Shown in pieces: positions 24,132 through 35,829 of a stretch of 64,000 nt of DNA (within the stretch, counting starts at the first letter, position 1; the number at the start of each line of letters is the position of its first letter). The position numbers and the translations under genes were made by a program. This DNA is from Tetrahymena thermophila SB210. Its lineage: Eukaryota; Ciliophora; Oligohymenophorea; Hymenostomatida; Tetrahymenidae. The stretch lies in the NCBI RefSeq assembly GCF_000189635.1, contig NW_002476457.1:124001-188000 (forward strand). The letters run 5' to 3'. The notes below the pieces were generated by a model. That model was not told the DNA's origin. It ran no database searches and saw only the letters and a program-made list of their open reading frames with translations.

Positions 24132-26026
24132 TCATTCAGTTTAAGAACTTAAATATTTTTTTTTTAAATCTTCTTTAATTGAATTTTCATTTTATGTTTA
24201 ATTTGAAAGATGCTTTGATAATAATTCTTTTAAATATTATTCTGCTTCTTGTTTTTTAGTCAATTTTTTTGAGGATGATTTTTTCTAGCTTACTTTTTCT
24301 TGGCTTTTGATAATTTATTCTGTATTTACTTCATTTTCAGATACTTTTTTTTAGGGAGTTTCATTTTATGAATAATGTTTTATTTAAATTGTTTATATTT
24401 AAGGTAATTATACTCGGGATGGTTAATTGTTTTTACATAAGCTTCCTTGTTTAACTTATTATTCAAATTATTAAATCTTATAGTAATTTAATGATTTACT
24501 CTTATAAAAAAGTAATGTTAATTCATTAAGATTTTAAAATTAAGATATTTAATTGATTATATTTTGTTCTTCGACATTATTTAAAAAAAACCAATCATCT
24601 GTATTGAAAGACAAACTTTCAAGATCAAATTTGTGGTTATTTATTAAATTGTTGATAAATTCTTATATTATAGATGTATGATATTATTTTTTACAAGGAT
24701 TGTTTAAAACAAAATCTTTCCAAAACTCAATATTAAGATTTAGTCTTACAAGATTTTTTATACTACTAATGTTTTTTAGAAAGATTTTCCAATCTTAAGC
24801 TGATAACTTAAAATGACCTCCAAGCTTTTTTTAAAAAAAAATAAAGCTTATCAAAAAGAAACTAAAAGGGAAATATTTTATAAAATGCCAATTAAAACTT
24901 ATTGCAATTAAATTTAAATAAAATGTTTAAACAGAATATCAAAATATTTTGAGTGGGTAAATTTAGAATTTGTTTAATTAAAAATATACCTATAGGCTTA
25001 GTTTTCTAACATTTTTTAACTCTTCAGATAATTAAATCAATTATTTTGAGATATCTTAATTATTGAAAGGATTAAACCCAGATAAATCAAAAGAAAATTC
25101 TTCTAAATCAGCTTACTTTCTAATCAAAGCAGTAAGTTTTATAAGGAAAAATTAAACTTGATAAAAATCTACATTTGAATTCTGATAAGTCATTCTATCA
25201 AAGTTAATTTCTAAAATGTTTAAAGTATCTGGCCATTAATCACAATACATAAGCAAATTAGTTAAAATATTTTAAGGTATATAACGAATTCTTTCTCTAT
25301 CCCAACCCATATAGGCAAAATCTAACTTTAAACACTTTAGCATTTTGCAATTAGTGAGGAGTTTTGAAATTTAGGTTGTAAAATTTGATGGAATAGAAAT
25401 TGTGTATCCTGTATTTTTTTCTTTCCTATTATTAAGGATTTAGAAATACTTGAGATTGGTGATAAGAGGCGATAAAGAATTGCAAAATAATTCTAACTAT
25501 TAATTATTTTGAAAGCAGATTTATTCATTACATTTAATTGTAAAAGATTCTAAGTATCTGAACATTTTAAAAATATTTGCTAAATTTAATAAATATAAAT
25601 TAAATAAAATATTTATATTCTAATTAAAAATCTACTTAAATCGTCAATATTCTTGCTTGTTATATCTGTATTTTAGAATTCAAAGCTCACATCTGTAATT
25701 TACTTCATAAAATCATAAATTAATACAGGGATTAGTATTAAGAAATTTCTATCTTCACCTAAGCAATTTACTTATAGTTTCACTTGATAAAGGCACTAAC
25801 GGAGAAACTCTTCGCTATCTTAAAAGCTTCTAAAAAGCTTTATTACTTCATCACAAAATTCTTTAGAATCTTTACTAGCATTAACATTAAGAAATATATT
25901 TTTTCCTTTGTTTTTAGTTTCCTAAGCATGATATCTTGCTTTAGATCTTATTAGCTACTGTAGCTGCTTCAATTTTTATTCGGGGTAATCTTCTTTAAAG
26001 TATAAATCAAGAGTGAAATTTGACAT
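24132..26026 (-). CDS. 557-aa leucine-rich protein, paralogue A
   Basis: Exons 26026-25636, 25579-24990 and 24824-24132 (minus); 1674 nt, intron phases 1 and 0. The protein is rich in Leu, Ile and Asn with irregular LRR-like spacing (for example LKCLKLDF, TLNILEINFDRM, NLVRLNLNIEFW, FDLESLSFN), typical of degenerate ciliate LRR proteins. No signal peptide or membrane helix is seen; the C terminus is Lys/Gln/Ser-rich. It has a clear paralogue at 33095-35000 with the same exon plan, sharing GG-x(4)-LS-x2-DW, ISSI-N-NL and QWP motifs. The function is unknown; LRR proteins usually bind other proteins. The second intron (165 bp) carries an inverted repeat next to its acceptor. Confidence 0.8.
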
Positions 26027-26520
26027 TTTATGTTTTGAATAGAGGAAATAATAAATTTAAAATTTTTATCTTTTTAATTTATTATGAAAGTCTTTTAATC
26101 AATAAATTAAATATTTCAATTACTTAAATATGAGATAAAATTCTTTTAAAAGATTGAGTGACTGATTTATTATTGAGATAATAATCTTTTATTAAAAATA
26201 ATCTCAGATTTTTGTATTTTATCTCATTTTAAATATTATTAAAAATAACTTGATATTTATATTAGTTATTAAATGAAAATCTATCCTAATTAATTTATTC
26301 TTTGATTACTTATTTTTTTGTAGAATAACTCTCTCAATTTTTTTTCTTTTATTTGAATTTCATTTCTATCAAAAATCACATTTTTTTTAAAATCGAAAAT
26401 AAATTTAAAAAATATTTTATTAAAATCTAAAAATAAATTATTAAAGAAATTATTTACCTTAAAATATTATTTTAACAAATTATTTAAATAATTAATTAAA
26501 ATTTATTTATTAATTATTTT

Positions 26521-27232
26521 TAATGAAATAATAGCTTAAAAGCAAATAACTAACACAAGATATATAAATTATTTTAATTTACTAATTTAGATTTAAAATA
26601 ATTAGTTTACATTTTAATACTACTAACCTTTTTGCTACTATTAATTTTATTTTTTATTTTTGTTTATCTAATTTAAATACTAAATTAATTAAGAATTAAA
26701 ATCTAAAAATAAATTACCAAAGAAATTTAATATATTAAAATTATTTTTTTTATTTTACTTGATTGATGTTTAATATAATAAATTAATCATTTATTATGGA
26801 TGACTTAATAAATATAAATTATTTTACTTTACTAATATAAGTTTGAAATAATTAGTATCAATTTTAATACTAATAACCTTATTGTTACTATTAATTAATT
26901 GAGTTATTTCTCTTTTATCTAATTTTAAGTATTAAATAAATTTAGAATCAAAGAAATTTAATAAATATTTTAAATTATTTAAAATAATATTTTATCTAAT
27001 TTTTAATGTAATAAATTAATCATTTATTTATTAAGAATTTATTTTGAATGATTTAATAGCTTACAAGCAAATAAATAATACATATAATAAATATAAATTA
27101 TTTTACTTTACTAATTTGGATATAAAAATAATTAGTATCAATTTTAATACTACTAACCTTGTTGTTACTATTAATTTTATTAGTTATATCTGTTTTATCT
27201 AATTTTACCTATAAAATAAATTAAGAAGGTTA
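26521..27232. repeat. three tandem copies of the 3' end of the RING gene
   Basis: Three related blocks follow one another. Each contains AATTATTTTACTTTACTAAT (or a close variant), a spacer, then a TACTAACCTT-type motif and TTACTATTAATT. The last motif begins at 26621, 26871 and 27151, giving spacings of 250 and 280 bp. The third block covers the final codons and stop of the RING-finger gene (minus), so the other two look like duplicated gene tails plus 3' flank. Confidence 0.65.
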
Positions 27233-28475
27233 AAACTAATATGCAAATAACCTCTGTATATTCTCCATAAGACCATTCATAATTTTAGTATTATTAATTG
27301 TAATTATAACCATAATTTTATTAATATTAATTATTTTTATTATATTTATTTTTATTACTACCAGTAGATTGTCTATTAGCTTTTCTTTAAGAATTATAAT
27401 TTGGATAATCATATTCATATGAACTTTAGTTTTAATTTATTCCAAATATCTAGAATACTAAAGGCAAAAGAAATTGAAGCAAAAATATCACTAATGGAAT
27501 AATTCCTATATACTTTTACCACCCATGAGCTAGATTTCCTTAACCATTTCCAAATTAAAATCCATTCAAATTAAAAGTGAATCCCCCTAGGCCTAGTCCA
27601 CCTCCAAAGAATAATCCAGGAAACCCAAAAAACCCAAAATTAAATCCCCCTTGTTATCTGTTGTGGTTATTGTTATCAAAGTTTTCTCTAGGGTTTTATG
27701 GTCTTCTTGGAATATCCTGCTGATTTTATTCACTTTAGTTGTTCTGCTAGCCATTTTCTTATTATTATTGTTATTAATTTTAATTTTCTTATGAGTTTTA
27801 ATTTGAGTGATTGCTGCTGCTATCGCTACTGCTACTGTTGTTTCTAATTAATATTAAAATAGACTTTAAATCTTAGATTTACAACAAACAATTGGATTGG
27901 TAAAAGTAAATTAAAATTATCGAGTAATTTGATTTTTTAAGAATATGTTTTTTGTTTTGATTGTTTTATAAAGTTAAATAAATTTCTATCTAATTTTACT
28001 CATTTGTTTTTTTGGATTTTTGCTCTTCTTCTTCAGTGTAGATAGTTGTTAATTTATTCACATCAATTTTGTTATTGCAAAAAGGACAACTTGGTTTCTT
28101 AACTGCCCACTATTAATAAAAATGTTTTTATTAATTACTTTTATTTAATACATGAAAATATTTAGTAGGAATCAGATTTCAAATTGCTAACTTTTAAAAT
28201 ATTCAACCTCTATTTATGTAGGGCTTATAAGATAATATAATTATAAATCTAAATATAATCTATACTTGGTAAATGCATTTCCAGCTAATTATTTTAGAAT
28301 AATTTTTGATTAGATTTTTTTGAAATTATAAATTTAAAATTTACCAATAAAGATGACCGCAAGGTGTAATAACAGGCTATTCTGCTATTTCTAAACATAT
28401 CTTGCATGAAAATCTTGTAAGCTTTGCATCTTAACTTTGTTCCTTATTCTAATTAGTTTTGGTATCTGTTTCCAT
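27138..28475 (-). CDS. RNF5/RNF185-like RING E3 ubiquitin ligase, membrane anchored
   Basis: Exons 28475-28345, 28284-28266, 28109-28000 and 27843-27138 (minus), 966 nt, 321 aa. An N-terminal C3HC4 RING spans about residues 25-65: CKIC, TPCGHLYC, WKC, CPFC. The order CGHLYCWKCIYQW and the following KLTTIY match the RMA/RNF5/RNF185 family, which ubiquitinates ER proteins in quality control. One exon is only 19 nt and encodes the WKC core. After it come a Ser/Asn/Gln tract, a Gly/Phe-rich stretch (NFGFFGFPG...GGLGLGG), a hydrophobic helix near 190-212 (IIPLVIFLLQFLLPLVF), a Tyr/Asn-rich linker and a second hydrophobic helix near 286-302. A two-helix tail anchor fits the family. The second helix is within 17 codons of the end, in the segment that is tandemly duplicated downstream. 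Confidence 0.85.
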
Positions 28476-31376
28476 TTATTAAGCTTTTTACTTTATGATT
28501 GACTATCTATTTATCGTAGGTGTTTGCTTTTCACTTCTTAATTAAAAAAGATAAATAAATAGGATTATATTTTTTTTCTTAATGTACGAATAATCATAAA
28601 TACAAATTTTCCTAAAAACAGTAAATTAATTCTAAAACTTTATATGATAAACGAAAATCATCTTAATTAGAATAATAAATTAATAAGATAGAACAAATGG
28701 AAGAATTCTAAATCTTCTATTCGATATAACCTGGTTAATTAAGTTTTCTATTTTCTATTAATAAAATACTTAAATAAAATGGAAATTAATTTATTAAACC
28801 ACACGTAGTATTTCGATGTTAATTTAGTGTTAATAATCTTTAGAGAAACTAAATTGTTTATTTAGTTTCTCCTCAATTTTAAATTTAACTCAATAACACA
28901 AATTATGAATAATCTAAGAAAAATTACAAATCAATAAGATTTGCAAGATATATAATTATTTTATACAGATCTAATATCTTAAATTGTTAAAAACTAATTA
29001 AAAAAATTATTTTCAAACAAATTATACAAAATAAGAAACTCAAAAACCAGGAATAAATAATATATACTTTTTATTTTTTTATTAACTCATAATAAATCTA
29101 ATAGATGTAGTGACAAATTTATCCAAAAACCAAAGTCAAAAGTAATGATTAGGAGTTAAAGGAGATATTAATTTTTATAAAAAGATGGTATATTCTAAAC
29201 ATTAAAAATTTCTATTTTTAGTATGTAATGAAAAAACTAATCTAAAATTGATATTATAATTATATCATATCAATAATTTCAATTACTAACTCTAGCAAAT
29301 TCTAATTTAAAAGAAATTAAAATTCTAAGCTACTTCGAAATCGTAAATTTTACATTCTTCAAGAAAAAATCAATTAAAAAATTGAAAAATTAATTAAATA
29401 TAAAAAATATGATTCTGGGTACACCGACCCAAGCCAAAATTTTATTCCAAAAAACCTTAAAATTTTTGAAATATCATTTTAATTCAATATAATTATTAAA
29501 CTAAAAATAATTTGATTAGATTCGGTTCCCACCTATATTAACAAGTATAAACTGAATTCACAAAAATATAAAAACATTTTTTGATACTTGGCACATTTTT
29601 TTTAATTTATTTATATTTAATTCATAAAAAATAGATAAAGAGGTAAAATTATTGTATAAATAGACCTGGTTATTTTATGAAAAGCATAATTTATAAAATA
29701 AATAGTTTTTTTATTTATTTTAAGTTTCGAAATTAGAATTTTAATTATTTTTGCAGATATTCTAATGTCTTAAATTAGAAAATAGTTTGCTTTTTTATCA
29801 AAGCTATTAAATCTTTTAATTTCAGAATAAATTTCACAAAGCATAATAACTTTTAAAATTACATAAAATTAATATAAAAAGTAATGTTTATTTATTGTTA
29901 GAATTCCTAAATAATTTTTTTCAATCATTAATTTAACTTTAATTAAATAAGTAATAATATTTTTATTTTAAATTCTAAATTATCAATAACAATTATATTT
30001 TAAATAAATCAAAAAATAAAAAATTTATTAAAATATTTTCATAAAATTAAAAAAGTCTTAACAATTTAATATTTTTTAAAATATTTTATTGCTTCATTAA
30101 TTAATTTTCTTTTCTAAAAGATTTACTTTTTTGTCTATGGCTTGGGTTTTAGTATCGAGATATTGGGCTATTGCGGATTGTTCATCTAATGATGGGATTG
30201 CAATTAATTAGAGATAATTTATTTATAATAATAAAAAGAAAAATGTAAATATTGCGATAAATTAATAATAATTACATAAAGCAAAATATTTATATTTCTT
30301 TATTTATATTTTATAGACATTTATTATTTATTTTAATCATGTTAAAAATTTTCTTAATAATCATGTGAAAGGATTAATCATAATTATTTATTGAAGTAAA
30401 AAATGAGTTTTCAGAAGAATATATAATTTTATTTATAAGACATATTTATGAATTAAGTATTTAAATAAAACATTTTAATGAATATCTAAAGTTAAATTAT
30501 AGCAAAACTGTAGGTGCTAAATTTATTAAACAAAATTATAATTTAATTTTTTAATAAAAGGGATATTTAACTTACATTAATTAAAAAGAAAATAGATCCA
30601 TTTTAAATTAAATCTTTGAGAAGAAAGTTCAAATTAATTGATAGTTTTAGTTAGGTTATTTTAAATTAATTCTTATTTATGATATCAACGAATGCAAATT
30701 TTGATGCTAAACATTAAAAAAATGAAATTAGTTCAAAGTTACTTCAGAAATTATTTAAAGAAAAAACTATTTTTTTAATTTATTTTTAAATCTCTTTTGA
30801 GTTATTAAATTAATATAAATAAATTAATATTTTATCAATGATTTAAGGGATTCTTATAGTAAATGTGAATTCTAAATACTTTTATTAATATTTAATAATT
30901 TTAATAATATTAAAAGATTTTTTATATTTTTCATAATCTTATATTTCTTTTATTGTGAAGAAGGTTTATAATGTAGATCATCATTAACTGAGACCTGATA
31001 ATATGCATATAAATTTTTTAGATACAGTTTATGAATTATAATCTTTGAGAAAAATTAATATTTAGATTCATTAAATATAGATAATTTAGGGTATCTAAAA
31101 ATGTAGACAAAATTAAGTAGTCAAAGCTGACTTTAATGCTAAAAATAACTAATTCATGGAACTTATTTTTAGGTTTTTTATAAATAAAATCAAATTTTTT
31201 CTTATTAATAAAAGAATAATTTTTATCAGCTTATTGATTTTGTAAATGAATAAAAATTGTAATTTAGTTTGTTTAATTCTTTTATAATTATTAATCTGCT
31301 TTAAAAGGTTTTCTAATTTCGTTTGTTTGTAAGATACTGATTAATCTAATTAAAAATATTATAAATAACAGCAACG
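28476..31376. other. 2.9-kb divergent spacer with a bacterial-like fragment
   Basis: Separates the RING gene (minus) and the cysteine protease gene (plus). It is mostly featureless AT-rich DNA. The exception is the HsdS-like reading frame at about 30094-30207, listed separately, which stands out in base composition. Confidence 0.5.
30094..30207 (-). pseudogene. fragment resembling the C-terminal end of bacterial HsdS
   Basis: A frame of 36 sense codons plus TAA and TGA reads on the minus strand. It contains IPSLDEQSAIAQYLDTKT followed by QAIDKKVNLLEKKIN. This matches the consensus I have in mind for the conserved distal region of type I restriction specificity subunits (IPLPPLxEQxxIAxYLDxxTxxIDxLI). 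Its codons are unlike the surroundings: Gln is CAA three times with no TAA/TAG inside the matching part, and GCC, ACC, TCC and CTC occur. The frame ends in TAA, a stop in bacteria, and then TGA. No upstream HsdS parts were found nearby. It could be a transferred relic, a short host exon or a chance match; I favour a relic. Confidence 0.45.
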
Positions 31377-32554
31377 ATGAGCAAATTTATTATTCTTGCC
31401 CTAATTTTCGGAGTTTTTTTCTCTCAAGCTCTCCAAGAGAAGAATTTGAAAGTATACACTTTTGAGTAGTATGTAAAAGAATTCAATAAAAATTATGGAT
31501 TCAATTCTGAAGATTATTAATTGAGAAAATCTATCTTTGAAAGAAACTTAGCTGAAATCATTGATTTTAATAATGACCCTAACCACTCCTATAAAAAGGG
31601 TGTCAACTAATTTACGGATTAAACTTAAAACGAGCTTAAGGAGAAGACTTTAGGCTACAGTAAAAATATGAACAAAATTAGACCTTTCCGTAATCTTTCT
31701 GTCAAACCTATCGAAATTACAGAATAGTAATTAAAGGATTTACCTACTCATGTTGATTGGAGAGAAAAAGGAGTTACTACCCCAGTTAAAGGTAAATTTG
31801 AAATTTTTTTTTCTAATTTAAATATTTTTTAAAAGACTAAGGTCATTGTGGTTCTTGTTGGGCTTAAGCTTCTGCTGCTACAATTGAAGCTCATGCTGCA
31901 ATTAACTCTGGATAATTAAAAATTTTATCTACCTAATAGCTTGTAAGTTGCGTTCCTAACCCTTACTAGTGTGGTGGTACTGGTGGTTGCTAAGGTGCTA
32001 TTTCAGAATTAGCTTTTACCTATGTCTAATTGTATGGTTTGACTTCTGAATTCAAATATCCTTATCAAAGCTACTTTTCAGGTAATACAGGAAACTGCAC
32101 ATATGATTAATCAATAACTACTCCCGAAGTTAGTTTAGATGGATATGTAAAATTGCAAGCTAATGACTACAATGCTTTGTTATATGCTGTAGCCACAATT
32201 GGTCCTTTGGCAGTTGCAGTAGATGGTGCTAAATGGCATAGTTATTAATCTGGTATTTACAATGGATGCGATTACTCTTAAAACATAGATGTCAACCATG
32301 TTGTTGTTTTAGAAGGTTATGGAACTGATCCTGAATTAGGTGATTATTGGTTAATTAGAAACTCATGGGGAACCTCCTTTGGAGAAAATGGTTATATCAG
32401 ACTTGCTAGAGAATCAAAGGTAACTTGTGGTACTGACTACAGTCCTTTAGATGGATAAGCTTGCTCTGGATAAAATATTCCAACTAAAGTATGTGGACAA
32501 TGCGGTGTTGCTTATGATTCTGCTTATCCCGTAAATGTTTAAGTTATTGGTTGA
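31377..32554 (+). CDS. papain-family cysteine protease (cathepsin L-like)
   Basis: Exons 31377-31791 and 31836-32554 over a 44-bp intron; 377 aa. A signal peptide ([15 protein letters not shown]) is followed by an I29 inhibitor prodomain, with the ERFNIN-like helix ([15 protein letters not shown]) and GVNQFTD. The mature enzyme starts near [11 protein letters not shown]. The catalytic Cys is residue 146 in [10 protein letters not shown], the oxyanion Gln is 140, the His is about 293 in [12 protein letters not shown] and the Asn is about 314 in IRNSWG. The intron splits the Asp codon just before the active-site motif. Cys pairs at the C terminus (ACSGQ, CGQCG) form an extra tail. It is expected to be a lysosomal/phagosomal or secreted protease. 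Confidence in family is very high; the L-type label is approximate. Confidence 0.95.
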
Positions 32555-32770
32555 TTTTAAATTAAAAGAATAAATATGTTGGAAAAAATCTATAAAATGA
32601 ATATATATATATAAATTTTTAAAGAAATTAGAATTAAATTGATTTAAATATAATTTAAGAAATTAATTATATATTTTATTATTAATTATTCAAATACTGT
32701 ATTTTTTCTCTTAAATTTTAAAGTAATTGGTTGATTTCATATTTAAAAAATAAATTTTTTAAAAAGGCTA
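32535..32770. repeat. possible duplicated 3' end of the cysteine protease gene
   Basis: The last codons and stop (AAGTTATTGGTTGATTT, starting near 32541) recur about 180 bp downstream as AAGTAATTGGTTGATTT near 32721. The following 40-odd bases are loosely alike. Surrounding DNA is very AT-rich, so only the 17-bp core is convincing. Confidence 0.4.
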
Positions 32771-33094
32771 AAATTTAAAATTTGATTGAAAAATTATATA
32801 TTTAAATTAAAATTATAAATATTATTAATTAAATTCTATTATAAAATTATTTATTTTTACATAAATTATATTCAAACACATCAGCCATTACTCACTTACT
32901 TATTTTTAATGTATATTTTTAATATAATTCTAAGGCACAAAAAAATATGTGATACAAAAGGAGAAAAAATTAAACTAATATCAAAATAAATGAAAAAATA
33001 AAAATTTAATTTTTATAAAACAAACATTTACTTTACAAATAATTTAATATTTATTTTACTATAATATGAATAACTAAATTTAATAAAAAGATTA
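32555..33094. other. 540-bp convergent 3' spacer
   Basis: Lies between the stop of the cysteine protease (plus) and the stop of leucine-rich paralogue B (minus). It is AT-rich; apart from the repeated protease tail, nothing is recognised. Confidence 0.5.
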
Positions 33095-35000
33095 TCAATT
33101 GGAATCAACAAATTAATGATCTTGGTTTTATTAAAAGTAAGTTTCTATGAAACTTTATTTTTTAAATAAGGTAATTTGGCTTATAGGATCTTATACTATG
33201 CTTATGTTATAAAAATTTTCCTAAAGATCATTTAAAAAATGAAATTAGAAATCTAAAATGCTCTATATGCATCTGATAATAAAATCTGAAGTTCTTTTAA
33301 TTTTTGAAGTTCTTAAGTCTTTATCTTCTTTAAATAAATTTTGACTCGCTAAGTTCTTGTAAACATTTTAAATAGTTTCAGAGAAATTATTTTTTAAGGT
33401 TTGATTAACAATTTCTAAAATTTAAGATTTTTTAAATGTATTTTATGTTATTATCATATTTATAGTGTAGCTTTAAAGTGTACTATAATATTATTCTGCT
33501 TGTTTTAATAAATTAAATTATTCTAAATTCTTTGTTTTTGAATGTAAAAGCTACAAGCAAACGAGATTTTCGAATTTAGATATCCTTTAAAGTAAATCTA
33601 ATATGTTAACTTGAAATAAAAATGCCCAATTGTCTACATTCAAAATGAGTCTTTGTAAATTATATTTATGCTAAGAGACTAAATCATTTATAAATGAATT
33701 AATAATATTATACTATTGTTCTTAAGTGAGATTGTCAACATTTTACACCCACCACTCTACATTTAGTTCTAAATCTTATAAATTATTTATACTGCTTATC
33801 CCTTAAAAAAATGTATTCCAATCTTTCTAGCTTAATTCAATTTTTCCACCAATCTTTTTCAATTAAAAATTATATTAATTAATTAATTTGCTTAATCAAG
33901 CAATAAAATAAAATACAAGAAGTTTAAGAATATTGACAGTTTTTATACTTTGAGTTATCAAGCATAATTCGTTGAAAATGTTAGGATAAATTTAATTGTA
34001 TCTATAACCGATACCTTCTAAATTTAAGTAAAGCTCTCTCAGATTATTTTACTTTGAAAGCATATTGGCAAATTCTTTTAAAAATTTTTGTACATTTATA
34101 TTATTATAATTAGCATTACAGCATATTAATCTATCAAAGCCTACTTTTATTACTTATAATTGAGTTGGCCACTAGCTTAAATAAAATGTAAAGTCATCTA
34201 GAAATTTTGCTAAGATAATGCTTTCTCTATTTCTTTTTATCCATCCTGCATAGTTAAAGTTAATTTCCAAATTCAGAAGATTTTAAGCTATCGAAATTGA
34301 TTTAGAAAGTAGACCTGGAATGGTACATATCTCATGGCTATTGTATCCTTTTTAAGGCTATTAGTTATTGAATATAAAAGTCTTAGAATTTACTATTATT
34401 CCTTGTATCTCATTAATAAATTAGGTATCAAGATCCTTTTCAAATAACAATAATCTATCTTGGCAAATAAACTAAAATGATTCAATAACTCTCAATTCTT
34501 TTAGAGTTTAAACTATAAATTATTTTATGATTTTAAAATTAATAACAAATCTAATTTTAAGAAATTTTACTTATTTATTTTAATTGTTTTTCATTAATTT
34601 CGCTCTTGCAAACTAATTTAAATTTACTTACATCATGTAGAATTTTCTCAAGTGTTTAATGCAGCATTTGTAAATTGATAATGTTTGCTTTCATTATAAG
34701 TATTTCTAATTCTACATCATCAATTATACTTTGATTATTTGTGTTACTTTTAAGAAATTGTATTATTTTATTGATCAATTGTCTTGTTTAACTAGATGGC
34801 TCATATTTCATGACTAGCAATTACTACCTTTAAGAATCCAACTTTTAAAACTTTAAATCGATGAGCTTATCTCTAATTTAGGAAATTAATGATTAAAATG
34901 CTGGTAATTCCTAAATTTGCTCATTCAAATATATTTTAAGATAGACTGAAGAAAGCTTGCTTTCATCTTTGTTAGCATCTAAAAGTTGATTTTAAATCAT
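33095..35000 (-). CDS. 594-aa leucine-rich protein, paralogue B
   Basis: Exons 35000-34571, 34512-33917 and 33853-33095 (minus); 1785 nt, intron phases 1 and 0, the same as in the gene at 24132-26026. The middle exons are almost equal in length (596 and 590 nt). Shared motifs include the start of the last exon (IGGKIELSQKDWNTF here, LGGHFKLSAQDWKIF there), QWPTQLQVIKVGFDRL against QWPDTLNILEINFDRM, and AGW/MGW followed by basic residues. LRR-like Leu spacing is visible (NLRELYLNLEGIG, NLQDLELNVEWW). The N-terminal 140 residues are Gln/Leu-rich and helical (NQQILQ-type, KLIDLKFQKLDSQ). No signal peptide or membrane helix is seen. Function is unknown. The N-terminal region has diverged more than the LRR part. 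Confidence 0.8.
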
Positions 35001-35829
35001 TTGAAATTAACAGATAGATATTTTATTCAATTTTAATATTTTTAATAAATTTAATAGATAAAAAATTGATGTTTGTATGATAAATATTGCTTCACAGCAA
35101 ATAAATTGTAGGAAAGTATTTTATTTTTCTTATAAAATCTTCTTAACTTATAACAACAAAAAAAAACAAAAAAGAACAGATGGTGAATCTTGTTTTTTAT
35201 AAAAGGGAATATAAAAATTTTTTAAACAAATTTTTAGTTTTTTTCATTTTTAAGTTCTACAAAAAAATTCTTTAAACTAAAAAAGGAGAGCTAATAGAAA
35301 TCTTTAACAATTTTTTTTGCTTTTTGATAAAATTAGTTAAAAATAAATAAAATAATTTTTAGTTTTCAATTGAATAAGATTAAGTTAAAATAAATCATTG
35401 CTCTTGCTAATACATTTTAAATAATAAAAAAATGAAAATTCTGGAAATAAATATAATTCAAGCAAAAAGATAGATAGAATGAGAGACAAATATTTAAAAG
35501 AATCTCACTGCAAGTTTTTCTTTTGGTTTCTAGAAAGAAGGAGATAAAATAGATAATTTAATTGCTCAATTTCTGATATGAACCAAGCCTTATGTTAAAA
35601 ACTATTTTCAATAAATAAACAAATTCTTTTGTTAATATTTTTTCAGTTTTATAAATCTTAATATATGTATAAGATAAATATTTTTCAATAATTTATTTAT
35701 TAATTTATCTATCTATCTGATCAGAGTAATAATAAAGATATTTTATTATAAATCAAGTTAATATTAAATACGAACATTAATTAGGTAGAATTTGAAAATA
35801 ATAATTAAATAAAAGGATAATTGTTATCA
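35001..35829. other. divergent 0.8-kb spacer
   Basis: Between leucine-rich paralogue B (minus) and the VWA-Hint gene (plus). AT-rich; no exon or RNA gene recognised. Presumably holds both promoters. Confidence 0.5.

Noticed and set aside
34513-34631. A 19-bp intron (GTAAGT...TTAG) in leucine-rich paralogue B
   Set aside because: It kept a frame open, but a 58-bp intron at 34513-34570 gives a better reading with matching phase and normal intron size for this genome.
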